From assembly GCA_009929485.1 (NCBI GenBank), contig SAAJ01000007.1:25304-89303 (forward strand): DNA of 64,000 bases, in the 5' to 3' direction. Positions 33,982 through 44,266 of the stretch are shown here, piece by piece; the stretch's first letter is position 1; every line of letters starts with the position of its first letter. Below the pieces are notes generated by a model. The model did not search any database. It was not told the DNA's origin and saw nothing but the letters and a program-made list of their open reading frames with translations. A program made the position numbers and the translations under genes. The stretch comes from Negativicutes bacterium. GTDB lineage: Bacteria > Bacillota > Negativicutes > Anaeromusales > Anaeromusaceae.

Positions 33982-36478
<2,497 letters not shown>

Positions 36479-36925
36479 ATGGCTAAGAATTTGGGGATTT
36501 ACCGTTGTGCCGCTTGTGGTTATACCCTGGAAGTAGTTGAACTGGGACAAAAGAAATTCACTTGTGGCGAAGCTTCCTATGCGCGGACTTGCTTCATTGC
36601 CGATGCCATTGTCACTTGCTGCGACAAACCCATGGAGCTATTGGAACCAAACACAGTAGAAGCTTCTACCGAAAAGCACTTGCCTGTAGCTACATTTACG
36701 GATGACGGCAAACTAAACGTTAAAGTAGGCAGCGTTGCCCATCCTATGTTGACAGAGCATTTCATCCAATGGATTACCATTGTCTATAACGACACAGTAC
36801 AGCGCATTACTCTGGAGGCTGGTCAAGCGCCGGAAGCAACTTTCTGCGTCTGTAACGCCGCCGAAGTTGACGTCTATGCCTATTGCAATCTCCATGGACT
36901 TTGGAAAAGCACTATCAAAAAATAA
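36479..36925 (+). CDS. dfx: desulfoferrodoxin-type superoxide reductase
   Basis: Cytoplasmic superoxide reductase (148 aa). The catalytic domain is intact: EKHLPV supplies Glu, Lys and His near residue 66, GSVAHPMLTEHF supplies two His, and YCNLHGLW supplies the Cys and His ligands of the Fe(His)4Cys centre. The N-terminal rubredoxin-like centre (C10, C13, C47, C48) is present but contains an insertion of about 19 residues with two further cysteines (C29, C38), unlike ordinary 125-aa desulfoferrodoxins. It is expressed from its own promoter, opposite katG. Confidence 0.92.
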   Translation: MAKNLGIYRCAACGYTLEVVELGQKKFTCGEASYARTCFIADAIVTCCDKPMELLEPNTVEASTEKHLPVATFTDDGKLNVKVGSVAHPMLTEHFIQWITIVYNDTVQRITLEAGQAPEATFCVCNAAEVDVYAYCNLHGLWKSTIKK

Positions 36926-36969
36926 GTCCAGAGCAAATCTTTAAAAGCTAACTCCAAGGACATAAGCTA

Positions 36970-37013
36970 AATCCCGAGAAAAGCCATTACGGTTTTTCTC
37001 GGGATTTTTATTT
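36970..37013 (+). terminator. rho-independent terminator after superoxide reductase
   Basis: AAATCCCGAGAAAA pairs with TTTTCTCGGGATTT, followed by a T-rich tail (TTTATTT). Confidence 0.92.
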
Positions 37014-37049
37014 AAAACTAGCAATTTGATTTTTGAGTTCCTCTTAGCT

Positions 37050-37394
37050 TCAGCCTTCTCCCTCTTCAGGTACAATGCAAATGAAGCGAAATACGTCTTC
37101 GCCTCGATTGATCATCTTATGCAGCGCATTAGATGGGATATAGGCAAAAGAACCGGCTTTTACCTCATTGGCCTTGCCGTCCAAGTAGACGGTGCCTTCC
37201 CCTTGCAGAAAATAATTGATATGCGGCCACGGATGCGTATGCTCCGGCGTGTTGCCGCCTGCTTCCAGCTCAAAAACCCGCATTACATAGCCTTCCCAAC
37301 CTTCTTCCGGCGAGATGCAAACTTTTTTCCAGGCTTTTTCGGCACCAGGAATCTTCATGGCTACGGCATTCACGTTGTCAATATGAGAAATCAT
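37050..37394 (-). CDS. small cupin-domain protein
   Basis: Single-domain cupin (114 aa). Metal ligands are visible: HTHPWPHINYFLQGEGTVY holds the first motif (His, His, and a nearby Glu region), and IPSNALHKMINRG the second with one His. The ATG at 37394 follows AGGAGTGAG. The ligand or substrate is unknown; such cupins bind small acids or act in sensing. Its leader shares an element of about 76 bp with that of the lactate permease, which links it to lactate or organic-acid control (inference). Confidence 0.82.
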   Translation of the reverse strand: MISHIDNVNAVAMKIPGAEKAWKKVCISPEEGWEGYVMRVFELEAGGNTPEHTHPWPHINYFLQGEGTVYLDGKANEVKAGSFAYIPSNALHKMINRGEDVFRFICIVPEEGEG

Positions 37395-37509
37395 GCTCAC
37401 TCACTCCTACTCTTTTTTGTTGCCCCTGCTAAACAATTCAGCTTATATTTTCTCTCTTTCTACAACAAATTCCTTTGTACACCTGCATGATTTTTATTAT
37501 AAACAAACT

Positions 37510-37586
37510 ATTTTTTAGGCCAATATGCACAATAGCAGAGTTGAATTTGATCGTAAAATTAAAACCGCCATTCAATTTCAGGTCAC
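37510..37586 (-). promoter_or_regulatory. leader element shared with lctP
   Basis: On the plus strand TTTTTTAGGCCA, TGCACAAT, AGAGT, TAAAA and CATTCAATTT occur in the same order and nearly the same spacing as at 33834-33908. Both copies lie upstream of minus-strand genes. Likely a common promoter/operator of unknown regulator. Confidence 0.6.
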
Positions 37587-37671
37587 AAAATACAAATTCG
37601 CCATAAAGAAACCTAGCTAGTGTTTCTCTAGGTCTCCTTATGGCGATTTTCAATGCAGTCAAAATGCGGAT

Positions 37672-38148
37672 TTAGCCTTTAAACCGTCCGTCATCTTTTA
37701 CAGCATGCATTTTATGTATGGATTTCTGAAACCAGCCAATTTTTTCAGTTATTCTATGATCAAATTCACCTATATAAGGCTTTATGTCCAATACAGGCGT
37801 TTGATCCAAAATATCAACATCTTCAACATAAAGAAGGTTTTCGTCAACCATCTTAAGACGAACAACCGAAAAGCCGATAGGGTTCGGCCTCGCAGGCGAA
37901 CGCGTAGCAAAAATCCCGTGCGTATGATCATCTAAAAACGGCTTTACAGTTAATTTTGCCTTCTTTATTTGATGAAAGTGATATAGCAAAATCAAATGAG
38001 AAAAGCCGTCTATATCTTTTAGCCCTTCAATATACTCATCATATACTTCGATAATAGCCTTGCTGCCAATGGATGCTGCCGCTTGAATGGGCGTTCCTTC
38101 GGGCTCACAAAAAGTAGAATGGACAATGCCGATTGGGCTTACTTGCAT
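37672..38148 (-). CDS. trmO: tRNA m6t6A37 methyltransferase TrmO
   Basis: TrmO (TsaA/YaeB, UPF0066) family, 158 aa: SPIGIVHSTFCEPEGTPIQA at the N-terminus, GFSHLILLYHFH, and the core TRSPARPNPIGFSVVRL. The enzyme methylates the t6A base at position 37 of ANN-reading tRNAs using SAM. The C-terminal domain of E. coli TrmO is absent, as in many bacterial and archaeal short forms. Related proteins can bind metals or act on thiols. It follows the rhodanese gene by 29 nt. Confidence 0.87.
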   Translation of the reverse strand: MQVSPIGIVHSTFCEPEGTPIQAAASIGSKAIIEVYDEYIEGLKDIDGFSHLILLYHFHQIKKAKLTVKPFLDDHTHGIFATRSPARPNPIGFSVVRLKMVDENLLYVEDVDILDQTPVLDIKPYIGEFDHRITEKIGWFQKSIHKMHAVKDDGRFKG

Positions 38149-38177
38149 CGTTTCAGCTCCCTCTCTTCCTATACTTC

Positions 38178-38561
38178 TTATTGCTCGATATTCACTTTTT
38201 CAATATCCTCTTCTCTTCGTAAAGCATCCCAGCCGTCCTTCAAGACAAAAACCTTCTCAAAATTGCGGCATGCCAAGACCTGGGCAATGCGTATGCTGTA
38301 TTTATCTTCCGGGCAAGCACAAAAGATAACATAGGCTTTTTCCGTATCAGCCGTCTTCAAAAAAGATTCCAAAGCTTCCTCGTTTTTCGGATTGAGCCAA
38401 ATTTCGCCTGGTATTTCTTGCCGGCTCAGGCTTCGACTTTTTACGGAACGTACGTCAAGAAGCATTACATTGTCCTTAGCCGCCAAATACTGATCAATAT
38501 CAATAAACCGCACCTCGTCTCCTTGCGCAGCAGCGGAAACCGCAAAAAGGAAGAACGCCAA
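38178..38561 (-). CDS. exported rhodanese-domain protein
   Basis: Single rhodanese domain (about 127 aa) with an N-terminal hydrophobic signal (FFLFAVSAAAQ). The active-site loop is FCACPEDKYS, with the catalytic Cys near residue 80, and VMLLDVRS is the CH2A-like motif. It may handle persulfide or act as a redox sensor outside the cytoplasm. The start is uncertain: TTG at 38561 is the longest standard start, but the upstream codons AAG AAA CAT extend a basic signal n-region. It lies 71 nt after the beta-propeller gene and may be the last part of the chelatase operon. Confidence 0.75.
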   Translation of the reverse strand: MAFFLFAVSAAAQGDEVRFIDIDQYLAAKDNVMLLDVRSVKSRSLSRQEIPGEIWLNPKNEEALESFLKTADTEKAYVIFCACPEDKYSIRIAQVLACRNFEKVFVLKDGWDALRREEDIEKVNIEQ

Positions 38562-38632
38562 AAAGCAAATAATATGTTTCTTTACAGCACCTTTCCCTTA
38601 CCTTTTTGAAATTTATTTCTTATTATATCATA

Positions 38633-40069
38633 CTACTGCACTGTTTTCCTTATGACCACCAGCCTATATTCTCCCATAATCGTTCCATCATCCAATTGCA
38701 GGGGCGCTTCCACGGCAGCTGCAAAGCGTCCATCCTTGCTAATCGCCGCTCCTGCGCAAGGCCCTTCCAAAGCCAAGCGATCAAGCACGCTTCCGTCGCG
38801 AAGAGAAAGCAAGGTTAAGCCATGCACAGCCGCATTTTTCGTGCGGCTATTTCGTCCCACCGCCACCGCCGCAGCCCCTTCGGATAACGCCAATTGCTCC
38901 GCCATGCCGCCCAGCTCTTTTTTTTCGATCAGCCGTCCTTGATAATCAAACAAAAAGACGCAATTAGAGCTAGGATGCTCCATGGGCGTAGTCATCTGCC
39001 AATTAGCCCGGTTATAGGTATTGCCAGTTGTAAATACCAAGCGGTCTGCCGTTGCCTGCCCGTATAGTCCTGTGGCATTGACATAGATCCCGTTTACAAG
39101 CTCCGGTCGACTCAGCGTTCTTCTCCAAACAAGCGTTCCGTCTTCACCGTGGTGCAAAAACGCCCTGCCATCACTGGCAAAAGAAACGACCCACTTTCCA
39201 TCCTCGGTCACTTCCGGACTGGAGCGCAGCGTAGTTCTTTCGTAAGGAGGAACCGGCGCCATAGCCACGCTCCACAATACTTGTCGCAGACCCTCGTCCA
39301 ATTTATAGATGGATTGATTATCCTGGCACTGCAGCTTAGCATCCCAATTGGCCGTCCCGAAAAACACCTGCCCCTGTGCAGCAACGCTCATCCAGCCTAC
39401 CCAAGCGTCCAAATTACGCTCTTGCGGAAATTTCCCCGCCAAAGCGCCCTCCGGCGTGTACGCATATAAACGCCCTCGATACTCATACCGTTCCGCAGAA
39501 CGTATCGTTCGCTGCCCCGCCGCATATACAGTCCCGGCGTCTGACTCCCGAATGCAGACAATTCCAGGGTAGGTTTTGTCGTTCAATCCAGAACCCAGTT
39601 CTTTAGCAGAACCACGACGCCAAAGCTCCTCACCTGTTTGCGCGTCCAAGCAAATCAAATCTGCTTGAGGACCGTTTTCTCCGACATATAGGCGTCGCCC
39701 ATCCCGACTAAAAGCGAGGGCGCTGATCTTTCCGTTGCCGCTACGCTTGCGCCACTTTAGCTTTCCCATCTCACTCTCCAGCACAAGAAGCTCGCTGTTT
39801 TCCGTACCAACCGCCAAAGCGGCCCCGTCCGGAGAAAAGCATACAAAGCCTTTTGTAAAGCCCATGCGCTGGTAATTGTACACTTCCACCTGCCCCAAGG
39901 GAACCTCCGCCACTACCTGATATAAGCCAGTGCTTGTCTTAAGAAAGCTGTCCTTATTGGTTCCGTCGCCTGCTTGCTGAAAGATGTATCGTCCCAAAAA
40001 GAATACGGTTATAAACAGCAGCGCAATAATCACCGCTGCTTTAACTTTTTCGCGCCACCTGTCATTCAT
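38633..40069 (-). CDS. membrane-anchored beta-propeller protein
   Basis: Protein of 478 aa with one N-terminal membrane anchor (residues 11-28, VIIALLFITVFFLGRYIF) and an extracytoplasmic domain made of WD40/PQQ-like blades: FSPDGAALAVGTENSELLVL, FSRDGRRLYVGENG, LDAQTGEELWRRG, EDGTLVWRR. No catalytic residues are recognisable, and pyrroloquinoline quinone binding is not shown. It starts 4 nt after the ECF T-component stop, at the end of the B12-controlled operon, so it may bind or dock the transported compound (inference). Confidence 0.75.
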   Translation of the reverse strand: MNDRWREKVKAAVIIALLFITVFFLGRYIFQQAGDGTNKDSFLKTSTGLYQVVAEVPLGQVEVYNYQRMGFTKGFVCFSPDGAALAVGTENSELLVLESEMGKLKWRKRSGNGKISALAFSRDGRRLYVGENGPQADLICLDAQTGEELWRRGSAKELGSGLNDKTYPGIVCIRESDAGTVYAAGQRTIRSAERYEYRGRLYAYTPEGALAGKFPQERNLDAWVGWMSVAAQGQVFFGTANWDAKLQCQDNQSIYKLDEGLRQVLWSVAMAPVPPYERTTLRSSPEVTEDGKWVVSFASDGRAFLHHGEDGTLVWRRTLSRPELVNGIYVNATGLYGQATADRLVFTTGNTYNRANWQMTTPMEHPSSNCVFLFDYQGRLIEKKELGGMAEQLALSEGAAAVAVGRNSRTKNAAVHGLTLLSLRDGSVLDRLALEGPCAGAAISKDGRFAAAVEAPLQLDDGTIMGEYRLVVIRKTVQ

Positions 40070-40073
40070 ACCG

Positions 40074-40961
40074 TTATAGCCATCCTTTCATGCCATCATA
40101 CAACGGCTGGCACCAGGAACCATAGTAAACCCCATAGAAAGCCAGCAAGGACAGTGTTTTGAAAGCAACCAACAGAACCATCAAAAAGAGCAGTAACAAG
40201 CAAAACCGCTTTTGCCATTTTGGAAGCGGCAGCGTTACCTTAAGACGCTGTTTGCGCCCGAAACCCCGGCTTTCTGCCGAAGCAGCCAGCGTAGCCGCTC
40301 GCCGCAGGGTTCTCGCCAAAATCGGAAACAGCGTTTTTCTGGCTAACGGCACTATTTCATCAGGCCGCCACCAGCGCAGCACACCTTCTCCCTGCAGCCG
40401 CTGCGCCGTTAAAACAATCGCCGTTTCCTGAAACAAAACCGGCAGAAAACGCAAGCCCGTTGTCAGCATAAACGAAAGCTCATAAGGAAGCTTCCAGGCC
40501 ATTAAACTGCGCAAAAGACTGCGGGAATCTGAAGTCCAAACCAAAAGCAGCCCTGCCGCCATCATGCTGCCGGACCGCAACGCTTGCACAGCGCCATATT
40601 CAATGCCTTCCCGATATACAAACACGCCTCCCGTAAGGGCGCCAACAAGTGGAGTCAATGGCGGCACAAGGCAGGCTAAGATAGTGCGCGGTTCTTGATT
40701 GTAAAACAAAGCTTGGCTCATCATCGTCCCCCACATGCCCAAAAGGACAAAGAGAGATAAAAGCTTCCACCTTTCTAAGGACATGCGTCCCATTACGTGA
40801 AGACATAGAATAAAAGAAAACAAGCAAAACAAAGATTTGCCGCTTTCCACAACAATCACAAAAAGAGCGCAGCAGCCTAAGAAACAGAGTTTAACTCTGG
40901 CATCTAGCCGGTGCAGCAGCGTTTGCCCTGGCGTCGCTTCCCATATTTGACTGTCGTACAT
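40074..40961 (-). CDS. ecfT: ECF transporter T component
   Basis: Energy-coupling transmembrane subunit (295 aa, about five or six helices) of an ECF vitamin/metal transporter, CbiQ/EcfT family: HRLDARVKLCFLGCCALFVI at the start, TTGLRFLPVLFQETAIVLTA, and the coupling motifs AQRLQGEGV and SAESRGFGR that contact the ATPases. The ATG at 40961 sits behind GGAGGTGGTGGCGC, inside the ATPase gene; the two genes overlap by 71 nt, which ensures coupled translation. Confidence 0.88.
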   Translation of the reverse strand: MYDSQIWEATPGQTLLHRLDARVKLCFLGCCALFVIVVESGKSLFCLFSFILCLHVMGRMSLERWKLLSLFVLLGMWGTMMSQALFYNQEPRTILACLVPPLTPLVGALTGGVFVYREGIEYGAVQALRSGSMMAAGLLLVWTSDSRSLLRSLMAWKLPYELSFMLTTGLRFLPVLFQETAIVLTAQRLQGEGVLRWWRPDEIVPLARKTLFPILARTLRRAATLAASAESRGFGRKQRLKVTLPLPKWQKRFCLLLLFLMVLLVAFKTLSLLAFYGVYYGSWCQPLYDGMKGWL

Positions 40962-42591
40962 GCGCCACCACCTCCTCTACCGTCACATGCTTGCCGCCAT
41001 ACAATTTCTGCGCCAAAAGCAGCGCCGCCGGAGCGCGCAGACCGGCAGACGCAATCAGAGGCTGACTAAAAACAGCAGCAGGCGTACCATCCAGAAACAC
41101 TTTTCCTTCGTTCAGCACCACTACGCGCTGCGCAAAACAAGCAGCCGCTTCCGTATCATGGGTGCATAGAATAACCGTACCGCCACCGGCCGCATACTCT
41201 TGCAGCAGTGTAACAATATCCCGAATATGGGCAATATCCTGCCCGGTTGTCGGTTCATCTAAAAGCAGCACCGCCGGTTCACGCCCCAGCACCGCCGCCA
41301 AAGCAACCCGCAGACGCTGCCCTTTGCTCAAGGCCAAAGGAAATTCTTCTTCCAGCCCCGTCAAGCCCAGTCTAGCAAGCATTCGCTGCTGCCATGGCGA
41401 AAGCTTCCCGGAAGGCCCCGCCACTTCCGCTCGCACCGTTTCTTCGAGCAGCATAAAATCCGGATTTTGCAGCACCATCCCTACAAGGCCTTCACCTACT
41501 CGCGGCGCTTTGCGTTGAACCAGAATTTCTCCCTCAGCGGGAGCCTGCAAACCGGCTATCAGGTGCAACAGCGTCGACTTTCCCGCTCCATTGCAGCCCA
41601 TAAGCGCCACAAACTCACCCTTTTCAATTTGCAGATTCAAATCCTGCAATACCAAGCTTTGACGACGGCCATAACGGTAAGAAAGAGCTTTGGCTTCTAC
41701 TACAGGAAAAGGCTCTATTGCCGCAGACGCTGGCTGCGGCAATGTCTCACCCCCAGCTTTCATAAGGTATGCTTCTTGAATGCATCGCACCGCTTCTTCT
41801 ACTTCCAGTACAGCCGGAACGCCTAAACTGCGGCAAACATCCACCGTTTGGGGCAAGCGCAGCCCATAGCGGTCAAAACGTTCCGCCTCCATCAGCGCTT
41901 CCTCCCTAGTGCCTTGCCAAACGATTCTTCCCTCTTGCATCATGGCAATATGAGTACATAAGGGCAAGGCTTCATGTAGACGATGTTCCACCAACACCAT
42001 CGCTGTATTGCGGCGGCGCAAAAGCGCCTGCAGCACCTCCAGCAGCTCCGTCGCTCCCTGCGGGTCAAGCTGACTGATTGGCTCATCCAAGGCCAAAATT
42101 CGCGGCTGCGCCGCCAGTACGGAAGCCACAGCCAAACGCTGCTTTTGACCGCCGGACAAAGCATGTACGCTGCGCTTTTCTAGTCCCTCCAACCCCACCT
42201 GCAGCAATGCTTTTGACGCTTCTAAAGCCGCCGCCTCAAAACCAACGCCCAGGTTTTCCAGGAAAAATGCCGCTTCTTCCTGTACTGACGAAGAAATCAG
42301 CTGATCATCGGGAGACTGAAACACCATGCCTACGAGCTGGCTTCGTTCGCCTACGCTCCATTCGCTTACCTCTTGTCCATCCAAGAATACCTTGCCCTGC
42401 AGCCTGCCGCCGCTCTCTTGCGGCACGAGGCCATTAAGCACTTGGAGCAGCGTACTTTTGCCGCAGCCGGTTTCTCCGGCTAACAGCAGCAGCTCCCCTG
42501 CGTGAACTTCCAGATTAATGTCCTCTAGGCTGGGCTTATTGCGCCGCGGGTAGGTATAAGTAACATGCTCTAAGCGAAGCAACGGCTTCAT
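40891..42591 (-). CDS. ECF transporter double ATPase (A-A' fusion)
   Basis: Two ECF-type ATPase domains in one chain (566 aa). Domain 1: Walker A LAGETGCGKSTLL, signature LSGGQKQRLAVA, Walker B ILALDEPISQLD. Domain 2, from about residue 290: Walker A LMGCNGAGKSTLL, signature LSKGQRLRVALA, Walker B VLLLDEPTTGQD. It supplies both halves of the ECF motor and so needs no second ATPase gene. It starts 3 nt after the stop of the upstream membrane protein. Confidence 0.92.
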   Translation of the reverse strand: MKPLLRLEHVTYTYPRRNKPSLEDINLEVHAGELLLLAGETGCGKSTLLQVLNGLVPQESGGRLQGKVFLDGQEVSEWSVGERSQLVGMVFQSPDDQLISSSVQEEAAFFLENLGVGFEAAALEASKALLQVGLEGLEKRSVHALSGGQKQRLAVASVLAAQPRILALDEPISQLDPQGATELLEVLQALLRRRNTAMVLVEHRLHEALPLCTHIAMMQEGRIVWQGTREEALMEAERFDRYGLRLPQTVDVCRSLGVPAVLEVEEAVRCIQEAYLMKAGGETLPQPASAAIEPFPVVEAKALSYRYGRRQSLVLQDLNLQIEKGEFVALMGCNGAGKSTLLHLIAGLQAPAEGEILVQRKAPRVGEGLVGMVLQNPDFMLLEETVRAEVAGPSGKLSPWQQRMLARLGLTGLEEEFPLALSKGQRLRVALAAVLGREPAVLLLDEPTTGQDIAHIRDIVTLLQEYAAGGGTVILCTHDTEAAACFAQRVVVLNEGKVFLDGTPAAVFSQPLIASAGLRAPAALLLAQKLYGGKHVTVEEVVAHVRQSNMGSDARANAAAPARCQS

Positions 42592-42594
42592 CGT

Positions 42595-44253
42595 TTAATC
42601 TCCTCCCACGCGAATCAATTTCCGTCCTAAACGAATACCGCTCCAGGCGCCAATCGCCGTATACAGTAAACCATTTACGCCAACCAGCAGCGCAATATAC
42701 CATTCAGCATAAAACAAGCGATATAAAAGACACATGGCCTGCAAACTTACATACGTCGCTGCGCCATCGGCTACAGCGCAGGCGACAGCAATTTCCACCG
42801 CCTTTCTGACCTGGAAAGGCGCTCCGCCTTTCACTTGTTCCAGATAACGATACAATCCAGCGCTGTAAAAGAAGGTTTCCAGCAAGAGCGCATGCATACC
42901 AAAAGATAAAAAGCTGATAGGCGACATCTGGCCAAACGCCAACATGCCTAAAAGAATCCGCACCAATAGCGCCAGCGCCAAAACGCCTGGTCTTGGAATC
43001 AGCGCCGCCAAGGCAGCCAGCAGCATATACAAGACAATACCGGAAAACAAACCGGTTACCAAGAAAGAAAAGGGTCCCAGCAATACATGCAGCACTTCAC
43101 CGAACAAAATAGTAGGCACGCTGACCACCGCAAAAGCGGCCGCTCCAAAAAGAGCCACCGTCGCCAGCCAACGCGTTTTCATCGACGCCAGCAGGGGGCG
43201 GAGACGAAAAGCGCCCCAAATAAAGGCCGCCATGACCAGCAACGCCGCTGCCAAAGTGACCCAGGCGGCTCTGGCGTCCTGTTTTACCATTTCCACCGGT
43301 CCACTCCACACGATGGTCTCACTGTCTGGCATAGTAATCTGCGCCTGCAGCAAATACGCGCCATTGCGCAGCTTTCTTTCGTCTGCATAGATTGGCAGCA
43401 ATAGGGTCTGATGCCCCGAACCGTCTAAGGCAATCATGGCATGCAGTCCATCTTCATCCCCTGCCATAGCGCCGCCTTCCTTCTCTTCGCCAGAGGTTCC
43501 CGGCGTGAAAAAGCCGGGCAGAGGATTACCTGTGTGAACATCCGCCAGTTGCAGCGTAACAAGCCCCAGACCTTGAACACCGCGGGGATTGGAGATCGTC
43601 AGCGCTGCATGAGTCACAGGATGAATGGCTTCCACTTCCTGATTGGACGCGCCTTTTCCTTGCAATAAATTTTTCCAATAATCCCATTCCCGATCCCGAA
43701 GAACAACGGCGCGGGATTTCTTGCGCGCATCCCGGTGTCCATCCCGATCTAACGGCAAATTCACGTCGGTTATTTCTAACGAAGCCCCTGCTCCCTCGCC
43801 GGAAGCAATCGCAATCTGCCTGGACAGCCTATTCCCGTCCGCCTCCAGGTAAATTGCGGCCGGTCCCTGCGGCGCGTCAGCCGCTGCCTTTACCCCCAGC
43901 CAGAAGAATTTTTGGTCAAAGCCCTCTTCCAGAGGAACTTCCGTGCGCCAGACATTTCCCTGCTGCTGCCATGGCCCCTCCCATTCGTCAGGCTGTAAAC
44001 AGGACGGCAGCTCCACCTGTAACGGAGTCGTCACCTTCGCACTTTCAAGATTTTCCACAGACAACAGCAAATAAGCGCGTTCCCCAGGCTGCAAGGTTTC
44101 CTTCGCTTTTCCCGCTCCCAGCACATAGGGAAATTGGCAGTTCAAACGCACCTGCGCCTGAACTGCCATTGTACTGAAAGCAAATAAAAGTAGCCCTGTT
44201 AAAATACCTATACTAAGCCTCGTTCTGCTTCGTTTCCATTTACATTTCATCAT
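42595..44253 (-). CDS. membrane protein with large external domain, possible ECF substrate component
   Basis: Protein of 552 aa. After a signal/anchor (LSIGILTGLLLFAFSTMAV) come about 300 extracytoplasmic, beta-rich residues, then six or seven membrane helices from residue 335 to the end, closing GAWSGIRLGRKLIRV, which resembles the end of ECF S components. Position directly before the ECF ATPase and T genes supports a substrate-capture role, with the external domain possibly contacting the TonB receptor cargo. I do not recognise the external domain. S components are usually about 180 aa, so this would be an unusual fusion. Confidence 0.6.
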   Translation of the reverse strand: MMKCKWKRSRTRLSIGILTGLLLFAFSTMAVQAQVRLNCQFPYVLGAGKAKETLQPGERAYLLLSVENLESAKVTTPLQVELPSCLQPDEWEGPWQQQGNVWRTEVPLEEGFDQKFFWLGVKAAADAPQGPAAIYLEADGNRLSRQIAIASGEGAGASLEITDVNLPLDRDGHRDARKKSRAVVLRDREWDYWKNLLQGKGASNQEVEAIHPVTHAALTISNPRGVQGLGLVTLQLADVHTGNPLPGFFTPGTSGEEKEGGAMAGDEDGLHAMIALDGSGHQTLLLPIYADERKLRNGAYLLQAQITMPDSETIVWSGPVEMVKQDARAAWVTLAAALLVMAAFIWGAFRLRPLLASMKTRWLATVALFGAAAFAVVSVPTILFGEVLHVLLGPFSFLVTGLFSGIVLYMLLAALAALIPRPGVLALALLVRILLGMLAFGQMSPISFLSFGMHALLLETFFYSAGLYRYLEQVKGGAPFQVRKAVEIAVACAVADGAATYVSLQAMCLLYRLFYAEWYIALLVGVNGLLYTAIGAWSGIRLGRKLIRVGGD

Positions 44254-44266
44254 TCACCTATTCACG

